The position numbers and the translations under genes are program-made. Shown here piece by piece: positions 32,314 to 41,220 of a stretch of DNA of 64,000 nt (the first letter of the stretch is position 1; each line of letters starts with the position of its first letter). The notes below the pieces were generated by a model. It was not told the origin of the DNA and did not search any database. It was given only the letters and a program-made list of their open reading frames with translations. Source of the DNA: Legionella sp. (lineage in GTDB: Bacteria; Pseudomonadota; Gammaproteobacteria; Legionellales; Legionellaceae); assembly GCA_031291095.1 (NCBI GenBank), contig JARLJR010000085.1, forward strand, positions 97,256 through 161,255, read 5' to 3'.

Positions 32314-33159
32314 ATGGATTTATTTACTTCACCAGCTCTTTTATTTGCCCCAGGAAATAAACCTGAACGCTTTTCCAAAGCCCTCACCTCTGGGGCAAAC
32401 GGGCTTATTTTGGAGCTTGAAGACGCTGTACCTCCTGAGGAAAAAAAACAGGCTCGGGATAATGTGATTCAATTTTTAAAGACCAATTATCCCACGAATA
32501 TGCCAACGCTTGTTCGTATTAATCATATAACATCAACAGCGGGCTTGCCGGATTTACTAGCACTTCAAGACGAACAGCTCCATTTTGACGCCATCTTATA
32601 TCCTAAATCAGAGAGTGCAGAGGAATTAAACATCATTTATAAGGTTCTTAATTTAAAAGCGCGAAATATCAAACTCTTAGCCTTAATTGAAACGGCCAAA
32701 GGTTTGCAAAACTTAAATTCAATTGTTGCTAACGCTCCCATAAGTGGCCTCGTCTTTGGGGCTGCCGATTTTGCTGCAGACCTTGGATGTCAAATGAGTT
32801 GGGATGCTCTGTTAATGGCGCGTACACAAATTATTCAAGCAGCCGCATTAACTCACATCGCCGCAATTGATTCTCCTTTCTTTGATTTTAATAATGAAGA
32901 GCAATTAATTGCTGAAGTAATCAAGGTAAAAGAATTAGGCTTTAAAGGGAAATTAGCGATTCATCTCAACCAAATCCGCTCTATTCAGCAAAATTTTGCT
33001 CCGAGTAAAGAACAGGTGGAGCGTGCAAAGAAAATCACTGAACTCTATGAGCAAAATAAAGGGAAAGCATGCCAATATGACGGACAAATGATTGATGTAC
33101 CCGTCTATAAGCACGCCCAGCAAGTACTTGAATTGTCAAAAAGCATACAAGGGAATTAG
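32314..33159 (+). CDS. ccl: CitE-like lyase, probable (S)-citramalyl-CoA lyase
   Basis: A 281-residue HpcH/HpaI-CitE TIM-barrel protein: LLFAPGNKPERFSKALTSGANGLILELEDAVPPEEK (Arg and acidic metal-site residues), TLVRIN, ALIETAKGLQNLNSI and GLVFGAADFAADLG. In itaconate breakdown the homologue splits (S)-citramalyl-CoA into acetyl-CoA and pyruvate. The start at 32314 follows the ict stop by one base, so translation is probably coupled. Other CitE-like roles (malyl-CoA or citrate lyase beta) are possible but the neighbours favour citramalyl-CoA. Confidence 0.82.
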   Translation: MDLFTSPALLFAPGNKPERFSKALTSGANGLILELEDAVPPEEKKQARDNVIQFLKTNYPTNMPTLVRINHITSTAGLPDLLALQDEQLHFDAILYPKSESAEELNIIYKVLNLKARNIKLLALIETAKGLQNLNSIVANAPISGLVFGAADFAADLGCQMSWDALLMARTQIIQAAALTHIAAIDSPFFDFNNEEQLIAEVIKVKELGFKGKLAIHLNQIRSIQQNFAPSKEQVERAKKITELYEQNKGKACQYDGQMIDVPVYKHAQQVLELSKSIQGN

Positions 33160-33160
33160 C

Positions 33161-33676
33161 ATGTCGAATCAAAGCTATATAGCACTCGGAAATAATCGTT
33201 TTCGCGAAGATTTTGGATTTTATTACGAAGATTTTGAAGTGGGTCAGATTATAGAGCATAGACCCGGAAGAACGATTACTCAAAACGATAATATTTGGTT
33301 TACCTTGTTAACCATGAATACGGCTCAATTGCATTTCGATGCTCATTATGCGGAGCATACGGAATGGAAAAAACCTCTAGTTGATAGTACATTTACGCTG
33401 GCAATTATTACTGGGATGACAGTCAATACTATATCCAAAAAGGTCGTGGCGAATCTTGAATGGGATAAAGTCAAATTACTAAAACCCGTATTTGAGGGTG
33501 ATACCCTTTATGCTGAAAGTGAAATCATGGAGAAACGCGAATCAAACTCGCGACCGGAGCAAGGTATAATTACCGTAGAAACAAGAGGAATTAATCACCA
33601 TAATGAATTGATTATGTCTTTTCAACGCACGGTATTGGTGTATAAAAAAGGCGGCGCCCCTGAGTACGTTATTTAA
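33161..33676 (+). CDS. ich: MaoC-like hydratase, probable itaconyl-CoA/mesaconyl-CoA hydratase
   Basis: A 171-residue single hot-dog protein: YYEDFEVGQIIEHRPGRTIT, NDNIWFTLLTMNTAQLHFDA (hydratase-2-like Asn/Asp and His positions) and LEWDKVKLLKPVFEGDTLYA. Family members hydrate C-C double bonds of CoA thioesters. In the itaconate pathway this step turns itaconyl-CoA into citramalyl-CoA. It begins one base after the ccl stop, completing a tight three-gene operon. Start at MSNQSYIAL. Confidence 0.82.
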   Translation: MSNQSYIALGNNRFREDFGFYYEDFEVGQIIEHRPGRTITQNDNIWFTLLTMNTAQLHFDAHYAEHTEWKKPLVDSTFTLAIITGMTVNTISKKVVANLEWDKVKLLKPVFEGDTLYAESEIMEKRESNSRPEQGIITVETRGINHHNELIMSFQRTVLVYKKGGAPEYVI

Positions 33677-33703
33677 ATTTTACTATGAATAGTCGAGTGA
33701 ATT

Positions 33704-34222
33704 ATGAAGCAGTTATTGGACAAGAATGATCCTCTTTTAAGACAAGTTGCTGAGCCTGTTCTAAAATCAGACTTTGGAAGTGTCTGGCTAAACGAATTAG
33801 TTCAGGACATGTTTCTCATTATGAGAGAACAATGTGCTGTAGGTGTGGCGGCTCCGCAAATAGGTATCAGTAAACGTGTTATTGTATTTAGCACCGCCTA
33901 CACAAAACGCCAAAATCTGGAATACGCAATACCGGATACCGCACTGATAAACCCCTCTTTAAATATTTTGTCAGAGGAAATTCAAACAGGTTATGAGGGC
34001 TGTCTCAATTGCGGTGAAATCATGGGGGAAGTGCCAAGAGCAATGGAAATTGAATATTTTGGTTTGGATATAAACGGAAACTTCATTTGCAAAAAAGCTC
34101 ATGGCCTAGAAGCGAGAATCCTGCAACACGAAATTGATCACCTTAATGGTTATTTGTTTTTAGATCGCATCCAAGACAAGGAAACATTAACAACGAAATC
34201 AGAATTGCAAAATAAGATTTAG
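33704..34222 (+). CDS. def: Peptide deformylase
   Basis: A 172-residue metalloenzyme removing the N-formyl group from new proteins. The three motifs are VGVAAPQIG, EGCLNCGEIMGEV (metal Cys) and LQHEIDHLNGYLF (HExxH). The HEIDH version and second-motif CLNC differ slightly from the usual HEFDH and CLS, which suggests this is a second, divergent deformylase. It is 27 bp after the MaoC gene on the same strand and may be cotranscribed, though unrelated in function. Confidence 0.92.
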   Translation: MKQLLDKNDPLLRQVAEPVLKSDFGSVWLNELVQDMFLIMREQCAVGVAAPQIGISKRVIVFSTAYTKRQNLEYAIPDTALINPSLNILSEEIQTGYEGCLNCGEIMGEVPRAMEIEYFGLDINGNFICKKAHGLEARILQHEIDHLNGYLFLDRIQDKETLTTKSELQNKI

Positions 34223-34284
34223 CTAAGGTTCCAATGTAGTTCGCGTGCTTGCAGCGCCTATTGAGCAATTCATAGGTGCTGCTC

Positions 34285-37200
34285 CTAGCCCAAACCACCG
34301 AAAGATGGTCTACTGCTATCGAACACGTCCATTTCTGGCGTCGATATATCCATTAAACTCATCGCCATTTGAGCAATCTCCTCCAACTGAGATAAAGTAA
34401 TCTCCTCAAACACATGCTCTTCAGGTTCGTCTCTTGCAGTACTCGATTGCGCTTGCTGTTCTTTTATAGCCTCACCCTCTTGATCAAAATGATGCCCAAT
34501 TAAATTAGCGTAATACTTTGTTTTTAATAAAATATCTCTTTGCTTCTTATCTAAATATTCCCATTCTGGCATAGTATAAATATCCTTTTTTTCCACTAAC
34601 TTTAGATTTTCACCAATGATATTAATAAGCATTTTAATTGCACTATGTAGCGATACATCCTCATCAAACGACACTTCAGCTCTAAACTTATATAAAGCCC
34701 CCATAATCTTAAGGCTAGCTCTGATATCCTCAACTATAAGCTGTTGATCTTGCTGATAACGCCTAATATCTTCATTTCGATCCGCTGCAAAAGGCATTAC
34801 CTCAGTATATTTCAAAGGGGGAAAAACCAATGATGCGCCCTTTTCTATAACCGCTACTAAATGTACATAAAAAGTCTTGTACAAAGCCCTTGCATAAGGA
34901 ACAAGCAAACCATTGTACTCTTCTATAAAATAACCATGTCGAATCATATTGCGAATGGTATAAGCTGTCTCTGCATCAATCGGAAGATTGCGGATAGAAT
35001 ATCTGCGCTGAAAAATACCAAGTACATGGTGGAAGCGCATTAAATTATATAAAAGCCCCAACTGCACTTGTTTCTTCGACAAGCCCTGCTTATCTTGAAC
35101 ACATAAAACATGCATACACTCTAAAGATCTACGCGCATTTTGCAGATAAATTATATTAGGACGTACAGGAAATAGGTCCGCAAAACTAAAAGTTGGATCC
35201 GAGGGACGGCACTGTCTAAAAAAGCTTGGACTAGCGTCTACTGTATCTCGTATAGTACTTGCAATTGGACTTATTGATACCGGCACCGTTGCAACCAAGG
35301 CCATTGGAGATACCCGCGTTACTGCCTTTTCTTTTGATTTGGTCCTGACTCGCGCAGAATTATGCCCCTCCCCCCAAAACCTTTGATTATTTGTATAGGT
35401 TTCTGCAAATGATGTTTGCTTATCCGATTTTTCTTGAATCTCAGCCTCTTTTTCTTTTTGGCTAACACGAGCAGAATGATTACTTATTTTTTTATGCCAT
35501 TCCTTAAACTCCAGTATAAACTGATTGTCGACTGCCAACGCGTCAAATTGGCTCTGATACGCAGCAAGGCTAAGCTTATCTAATTTTACATGAACTTCTA
35601 TAGCATTTTTTAAAGACAGGAGCAGCTCTTGGCGCTCCTCGAGAATGGTGTGTTTTCTATTTAATTCTTCATCGTTTAATGTGTCGTGTTTTATTAGATG
35701 CGCAATTTCCTTAAGGTGTGCATCAATGCCCCTTAATAAAATCGTAGCATCTGTATGCTCCTCTTGAGCTACAAGTTGCGTCATGTCTTCTATTTGTGAC
35801 ATATTGCGTTTTCTTTCTACCTTTTTCTCTGGACGAGCCTGTATTTGTCTGTCATTTTTCTTTATGGGCTCAATATGATTTTGCCTACGCCAATACGCCG
35901 CAAAGAGAATACTGGCAATGAGAGCCCCAAAAAAGGATATATACGCGGCCCTTGATACGTCATTAGTGGTATCTTCCAAATACTTCGCTTTAACCAACTC
36001 AAATTGTTGTTGTAATTTAGGCAATTCAAAATCAAATTTATAAGCGTGCTTTCCATATTTATTTAAATAGTACGTCGCAAATTTAATAAACTGATTCCCA
36101 ACAAAACTTTTCTCCGGACTCTTTAATTCCAACCCCATCCAGTCCGTGAAGGTAAAAATAGAACTTGCTACCATCCTATCGTCAAGAGTCACTGCTTTAT
36201 CCAATTCCCCTACTGTATACACAAAAAGACTGAAATGAGTTTGAATTTTAGGGCGTTTTAAATGCGCCTGCACTCCCTTGTAATAATCCAAAAAGAGTGC
36301 ATGACAACCGACTATCGCATAATCGGATGAACGCAGGGGAAAAAGCTGTTGAGAAGAAAAAAGTGGATCCTGGCTCTTTTGCCTAATCTTACTCATATGG
36401 TCATGTATTTTTCCAATCTCGATTACACTGCAAATATCTTCCTGTAATTCACGCGGACTCCCCGATACCGTTAATAACGAACTCAACGTTAATGCTGTTT
36501 TATATTGAGAGAGACTTCCCCAGGGTTTTGAGGTATAGCTTTCTATATTGTGTGGAAGCTCATAGGCTGCATGTCGTTTATGTACTCGATCGAGAGCGGG
36601 CTGATAAAGCCCATCTAATTCGCCTATTGATTGCTCACTTAGCCCCGCATACAGGAGCTGTACTGAACTTTTAACATAGAATAACGGTCCAAGGCTGCTA
36701 AACGTAGGCCTACGTCGATTTGCCTCCATATCAAACAAATCACTTGCAAATTGAAATATGTCCCTTGTTACCACTCCGTGTTCATACGTGTTTCGATACT
36801 GAGCGATAAACTTACCAAATCCCACATGCGACCCAATAACTTTTAAAGGACTTCCGATGTTAGATAGACTTGAGACACAACGCGCCAAGTAAGCTGGAGA
36901 TAAAGAATAACCATAAACTTCATAGCCTAATAACGCACTAGAACAGACATGATGGTACTGAGCAGGAGTTAGCATTGAAGCTGAGTCCACAAGGGATACC
37001 GCCCTATTAAATTGTTGCAGAGTACCCAGTTTAAGCTTTTCATAGGTATTAAATTCTTTAGGGACGTCTGAACTTGCTTCAGAAGTAGGCAATCGGCCAA
37101 TAAGACATATGAGGCTGAGAAAAATTAAATACTCCACCGCATTGCGAGGGCATCTATTAAATAAAGCAAGTTGATCCAATAAAGAAAACTGTTTTACCCG

Positions 37201-37365
37201 CGTAAACTCTTTTAAAGAAGCAAACTCCTGTTGTGCTTGCTTTTGCTCATGATTTAACTTACGAGTTTGAGCATATGAATTCTTATTTCTATGGAGATAA
37301 GAGTTCTTTTTGGTCTGAGGTGTATAAATCTTATGGTAATAAGGATTTTGTGATATCCGAGGCAT
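34285..37365 (-). CDS. Large two-segment membrane protein, effector-like
   Basis: A 1026-residue protein I do not recognise. Predicted membrane segments lie at about residues 76-93 (VEYLIFLSLICLIGRL) and 473-492 (AAYISFFGALIASILFAAYW), with roughly 380 mostly helical residues between. After the second segment come a strongly charged coiled-coil stretch (about 515-690) and a globular helical C-terminal third. The last 60 residues are acidic (DEPEEHVFEEITLSQLEEI), similar to E-block-type Dot/Icm signals. The basic N-terminal 50 residues would face the cytosol. This fits a secreted protein inserting in a host membrane, but that is speculation. Ribosome site weak. Confidence 0.6.
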   Translation of the reverse strand: MPRISQNPYYHKIYTPQTKKNSYLHRNKNSYAQTRKLNHEQKQAQQEFASLKEFTRVKQFSLLDQLALFNRCPRNAVEYLIFLSLICLIGRLPTSEASSDVPKEFNTYEKLKLGTLQQFNRAVSLVDSASMLTPAQYHHVCSSALLGYEVYGYSLSPAYLARCVSSLSNIGSPLKVIGSHVGFGKFIAQYRNTYEHGVVTRDIFQFASDLFDMEANRRRPTFSSLGPLFYVKSSVQLLYAGLSEQSIGELDGLYQPALDRVHKRHAAYELPHNIESYTSKPWGSLSQYKTALTLSSLLTVSGSPRELQEDICSVIEIGKIHDHMSKIRQKSQDPLFSSQQLFPLRSSDYAIVGCHALFLDYYKGVQAHLKRPKIQTHFSLFVYTVGELDKAVTLDDRMVASSIFTFTDWMGLELKSPEKSFVGNQFIKFATYYLNKYGKHAYKFDFELPKLQQQFELVKAKYLEDTTNDVSRAAYISFFGALIASILFAAYWRRQNHIEPIKKNDRQIQARPEKKVERKRNMSQIEDMTQLVAQEEHTDATILLRGIDAHLKEIAHLIKHDTLNDEELNRKHTILEERQELLLSLKNAIEVHVKLDKLSLAAYQSQFDALAVDNQFILEFKEWHKKISNHSARVSQKEKEAEIQEKSDKQTSFAETYTNNQRFWGEGHNSARVRTKSKEKAVTRVSPMALVATVPVSISPIASTIRDTVDASPSFFRQCRPSDPTFSFADLFPVRPNIIYLQNARRSLECMHVLCVQDKQGLSKKQVQLGLLYNLMRFHHVLGIFQRRYSIRNLPIDAETAYTIRNMIRHGYFIEEYNGLLVPYARALYKTFYVHLVAVIEKGASLVFPPLKYTEVMPFAADRNEDIRRYQQDQQLIVEDIRASLKIMGALYKFRAEVSFDEDVSLHSAIKMLINIIGENLKLVEKKDIYTMPEWEYLDKKQRDILLKTKYYANLIGHHFDQEGEAIKEQQAQSSTARDEPEEHVFEEITLSQLEEIAQMAMSLMDISTPEMDVFDSSRPSFGGLG

Positions 37366-37638
37366 GTAATCCCTTATTAAATGGTATAAATCGAATAAAG
37401 CTCGATATTTTATCTAAAAGATTTTATTTTGTCCAATTGTAACTACCTTAATCAAACACTTTTGATGTCACAAGGAGTGTTTGCAAGCGAGAAATTTATA
37501 ACATAAGTTAATTAAATAAGTAACTTGAAGAATTACTTTTATCCCCACCCCACGCCTATTTTCATAAAATCAGAAGCTTTATATAGAGCAGCGAAATCAA
37601 GCTTTTCCTGCAACACCGAACTGAGCAAATAAAGTACA
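37366..37638. other. Divergent intergenic region, nothing recognised
   Basis: AT-rich sequence between two divergent large genes. Apart from AT-rich palindromic bits (ACTTTTGATGTCACAAGGAGTGT) I see no gene or repeat; promoters for both sides must lie here and in the next 130 bp. Confidence 0.5.
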
Positions 37639-37659
37639 ATACCGTATTTTTTGCGATAC
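37639..37659 (+). promoter_or_regulatory. Degenerate copy of the 21-bp palindrome
   Basis: ATACCGTA-TTTTT-TGCGATAC: the left arm and spacer match the 43227 element exactly, the right arm is degenerate (TACGGTAT there). It lies 109 bases before the ankyrin gene at 37769. Confidence 0.55.
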
Positions 37660-37768
37660 TATAAAACCCAAATAGTTATAACATTACGCCACTATCTAGA
37701 AATCAACAAAATAGTGTCCCAATGACAAGGCATTATTTCTGGCGAACTCATCAAACTTAGGAGACCTA

Positions 37769-39955
37769 ATGGACGTTACCCGACTTATTTACGCTGTGAA
37801 TGATGGAGATTTAGAGGAGGTAATCTGTTATTTAGATGCAGGAGATGCTATTGATGAGCAAGCCTTTTATGAGTCAGGGGGAGTAACCTATGGTTTTACA
37901 CCTTTAATGCTAGCTGCACAAAAAGGTGAAACTAAAATTTGTGAAGAGCTTCTTAAACGAGGAGCTGCATTTGAGGCAACAGGGCAAATAGAACAATCTC
38001 CACTAAGGACTGCTTCTTTTCACGGGCATTCAAAAATTGTATCCCTGCTGCTTCAATATGGAGCCAATACCGAAGCAATAGCAAAACAAGTTAGCCCATT
38101 ATGGATCGCAGCACAAAATAATCATGAAGATATTGTCCATGCCTTAGTTGCACACGGGGCTAATGTTAACGCTCAACATTTAACTAATGGTGAATCGTGC
38201 TTATTCCCCGCAGTTGCTACTGGGAATCTGAATTTAGTGGATTTTTTAACCACACATAGTTCAAAAGTCAACACCCAAGACTCCGAGGGACGTACCCCCT
38301 TGCATAAGGCTGCATACTGTAATTTTGCAGAAATAGGTAAGTTACTTATTTCCCGAGGCGCTCAAGTTAATATTCAAGACCATTACGGAGTTTCCCCTTT
38401 GCACCGAACAGCATTAGATTCGCCCACCAGCGAATTTACTGAAATGTTGCTTGAGCATAAAGCATCTCTAAATTTAGAAGACAATTTTGGACAAACAGCC
38501 TTATATATAGCAGCAATCAAAGCAAAAGCAGTTATTGTAGAAACGCTAATTAATCACGGGGCTGATCCTTATCAAAAAACGAACAAAAAAACTGAAGCAT
38601 TGAAAACTGCATTAAATCATCCCAATAATACTAATTTGTTTCGAATTCTTTTAAGTACGAAGCAGCATACGGCAGAATTATATGAGTATATTGAGAATGA
38701 AGACTCTGACAACATCTCTTTGTACCTCGAAAATAATGCGGGGTTGTTCTCTCAATTAGAATTAGAGTTATTGTTCTTATTTTCAACAAACAATCTGAAA
38801 TTAGATATAGCAAAATTAATTTTTCCTTATCTGCAATTTAATAATCATAGAGCTTTACGTGAAAATAAGGCATATGAAGAATTTACAACAGTGAAGTGGT
38901 TTACAACGAAACTTATCTTTCCCGAAGGGACCACTAAGGAACGAGAAAATGCATTAAAAGATGCTTTTACACAAATAGCGGGTTTGCTAGCGGCTCCATT
39001 ACAATGCCAAGACCTCCTTAAATTATTGGATGCGCAAATTGAACAAGCCCAGACATTTTTAGGTTGTGATTTTTCTAGTATTCAACCCGGCTCTGGTATC
39101 GTTTTAGAAAGCTATCAATGGCCCGATCCTCCTGAAGAGGACAGACCAAAAATATCCCAAGGCCATGGGATATTAAGATATTTTCTACGAGAGCAATTGT
39201 CAAAGCATGGAATTGAAACTCAAAGTGAACTAGTCACCTTTTCAGGATTTGTTGACCCTGAATTAGCGAATAATTTAATAGCATCCGGGGCCTTATTTAA
39301 AGAACAGTTTTTAATGGGCACCGCTCTTATTCATGGTTTATATTCCCATTATTTGCAATGGTATATTATTTCACGCGCCCTTGATGAAAAGTTACTTCAC
39401 TTTAAAGACAATTTAACTCTATTAGATGTACTCAGAGCCAGTGTTAACGTTAAAAAAGACAATGGAGAATTGGTTTGGACTAACTTAATTGATTTTCTTC
39501 ATAATGGCCTCGGAATAACCCATTATGATTTTGGTTCCCCCCAGCAGTTAAATAATGCTTTATTACATTCGGATACATTAATCTATCTTAGAGGTTATTT
39601 GTTAAATTCTTGGTATAAGTCCATTGAAAAATATCGAGAAACTATTGGGGGGCAAGCAACTAAAATTACTCTGAATGAATTTTATAAATTATTAATAACC
39701 GGACAAACACTCGCAGGCAGCGCTTTCGAGTGGTTTTCCCTTGGGAATTCAGAGGCAACGATAGATGAATACTACGCTAAAACGTCAAAAACCAAAATAA
39801 TACCCTCCCCAGATTTGCAAATTTTAAAGAAAGACGCAGAAACACGTTTTTCTGCAGCAAGAAAATTTGCTCACAGCATGGCTTCATTAGGTTTGTTTAA
39901 ATCTGAACAGCCTGACGAAACCAACATACCGATGAAAGGGCTTAATTTTAATTGA
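37769..39955 (+). CDS. Ankyrin-repeat protein, effector-like
   Basis: A 728-residue protein whose first about 280 residues are seven ankyrin repeats (TPLMLAAQKGETKICEELLKRG, SPLRTASFHGHSKIVSLLLQ, SPLWIAAQNNHEDIVHALVAHG, TPLHKAAYCNFAEIGKLLISRG, SPLHRTALDSPTSEF, TALYIAAIKAKAVIVETLINHG). The remaining about 440 residues are helical and unlike anything I can name. Ankyrin proteins in Legionella are mostly Dot/Icm substrates that bind host proteins. TAGGAGACCTA supplies a good ribosome site. A variant of a shared 21-bp palindrome lies 109 bases upstream. Confidence 0.85.
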   Translation: MDVTRLIYAVNDGDLEEVICYLDAGDAIDEQAFYESGGVTYGFTPLMLAAQKGETKICEELLKRGAAFEATGQIEQSPLRTASFHGHSKIVSLLLQYGANTEAIAKQVSPLWIAAQNNHEDIVHALVAHGANVNAQHLTNGESCLFPAVATGNLNLVDFLTTHSSKVNTQDSEGRTPLHKAAYCNFAEIGKLLISRGAQVNIQDHYGVSPLHRTALDSPTSEFTEMLLEHKASLNLEDNFGQTALYIAAIKAKAVIVETLINHGADPYQKTNKKTEALKTALNHPNNTNLFRILLSTKQHTAELYEYIENEDSDNISLYLENNAGLFSQLELELLFLFSTNNLKLDIAKLIFPYLQFNNHRALRENKAYEEFTTVKWFTTKLIFPEGTTKERENALKDAFTQIAGLLAAPLQCQDLLKLLDAQIEQAQTFLGCDFSSIQPGSGIVLESYQWPDPPEEDRPKISQGHGILRYFLREQLSKHGIETQSELVTFSGFVDPELANNLIASGALFKEQFLMGTALIHGLYSHYLQWYIISRALDEKLLHFKDNLTLLDVLRASVNVKKDNGELVWTNLIDFLHNGLGITHYDFGSPQQLNNALLHSDTLIYLRGYLLNSWYKSIEKYRETIGGQATKITLNEFYKLLITGQTLAGSAFEWFSLGNSEATIDEYYAKTSKTKIIPSPDLQILKKDAETRFSAARKFAHSMASLGLFKSEQPDETNIPMKGLNFN

Positions 39956-39967
39956 TAGGTAATTAAC

Positions 39968-39989
39968 CCAGCTTCCGCTTGGAAGCTGG
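39968..39989. terminator. Terminator between convergent genes
   Basis: CCAGCTTCC and GGAAGCTGG form a perfect 9-bp stem with a 4-base loop, 13 bases after the ankyrin gene; no long T-run. Confidence 0.7.
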
Positions 39990-40037
39990 CTAAGTATAAC
40001 TTATATGAATAGCGGAAAAAGTAAATTGAATATGCCC

Positions 40038-40715
40038 TTACGAACGTAAAGGTGGGTGATGTAAAAAATTATAAAAGTCCTTTTTGCGCTCACATCCCAA
40101 TTTGTTTTTAATAATCTCGATGTAATGTTCCACTGTTCTAACCGATAAACTCATGAGTCTTGCGATTTCTTTTGTTGTTTTACCTTGAGTAGTGAACTCA
40201 AAAATTGCTTTTTGTTGGGTAGAAAGTTGAGATAATGGAGACTTATTTTGTGGCGATTCAAACAAATTAAAATGATGTGCTGTCATTAATAATAAAGAAC
40301 GCAATAAAGGCTGATCATTCCAAGATTCTAAATGCTTTAAGTCCTCTTGAAAAAAAGAAACACCAATCACACCAATAATCTTTCCTGAACGAGAATAATA
40401 AGGTGCCTTATAACTTAAGCCGGTTTGAATAGAAGAAAATCCTGAGCTCTGGTCTATAAGCTCCATATGCTCCACAAAAATCTGAGGCTGGCCTTTCCAT
40501 AAGGCCAATTTATCATTTTCATGCCATTTCTTCGCATCATCAGGATTAAGTGCAATCGCCGTATCTTCTAAACCGATAATTTCAGAGGTACTTAAAAAAT
40601 TTGTACGTAACGCCATCATTTCATTAGCTTCCAAAAGAATACTTTTAGGATCTTTAATGTAACAATGTCCTGGCTTATGATAAAAATCGTCAATAGTGAT
40701 TAAATTCTGCGCCAT
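40038..40715 (-). CDS. LuxR-type regulator with PAS-like sensor
   Basis: A 225-residue regulator. The C-terminal LuxR helix-turn-helix is clear: LSTQQKAIFEFTTQGKTTKE, then IARLMSLSVRTVEHYIEIIKNKLGC. The N-terminal about 150 residues look like a PAS-type domain (DTAIALNPDDAKKWHENDK, GLSYKAPYYSRSGKIIGVIGVSF); no receiver or autoinducer domain is evident. It lies between effector-like genes and is a candidate reader of the palindromes nearby, since LuxR proteins bind roughly 20-bp palindromes; that link is a hypothesis. GGAAC precedes the ATG. Confidence 0.85.
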   Translation of the reverse strand: MAQNLITIDDFYHKPGHCYIKDPKSILLEANEMMALRTNFLSTSEIIGLEDTAIALNPDDAKKWHENDKLALWKGQPQIFVEHMELIDQSSGFSSIQTGLSYKAPYYSRSGKIIGVIGVSFFQEDLKHLESWNDQPLLRSLLLMTAHHFNLFESPQNKSPLSQLSTQQKAIFEFTTQGKTTKEIARLMSLSVRTVEHYIEIIKNKLGCERKKDFYNFLHHPPLRS

Positions 40716-40836
40716 GATTTAGTTCCAAAAAACAAACAACTTTTTTCATATTATAACATATTATAGCGCAAATTATACACAGCAAAGGATACTAAAGGTG
40801 CAGTGTAATGCAGGCCACATACATAGAATCCCTCTC

Positions 40837-41220
40837 TCATTCAAAAACTAAAAACACCAGTTTTTGAGCTATTTCTTGGAGTTTCGATATTATGCCATTT
40901 TCAAGATAGAGTTTGCTTTCTTCCTTATCATGCGAAATTTCAAGCATAATAGTCCCAATGCCCTCCAGAATAGAAGCAATGTGGTTAACCCATTCATCCA
41001 GTTCTTTCTCACCCACTTCAGGTTCTTTAACATTATTCATTCTAAAATATAAATTTAAATGAATTAGATGATGCTTATATTTAGAATGTAATTTTTTCGA
41101 GTCAGTAAGAATTTTTTGTAGATCGTTAAATAGTGGTTTCACCGCGTCGAGCAAGAGCCTGAGCTTTTGGGTATTTGGATTTTCACTAATTTGAGTATTC
41201 ACCGCATTGAGTTGTGTCAT
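40837..41220 (-). CDS. Small helical protein, second gene of an overlapping pair
   Basis: A 127-residue all-helical protein, unrecognised, with heptad-like stretches (KLRLLLDAVKPLFNDLQKIL, EWVNHIASILEGIGTIMLEI). Its ATG overlaps the stop of the 467-codon frame upstream by four bases (ATGA) and has AAGGAT seven bases before it, so both are made from one mRNA. The pairing suggests a chaperone/partner relationship with the larger protein, for example a secretion chaperone; not proven. Confidence 0.6.
   Translation of the reverse strand: MTQLNAVNTQISENPNTQKLRLLLDAVKPLFNDLQKILTDSKKLHSKYKHHLIHLNLYFRMNNVKEPEVGEKELDEWVNHIASILEGIGTIMLEISHDKEESKLYLENGIISKLQEIAQKLVFLVFE

Noticed and set aside
37385-37440. 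AT-rich palindromic segment as a replication origin or dif-like site
   Set aside because: No DnaA boxes or dif consensus could be made out; parE proximity alone is not evidence.
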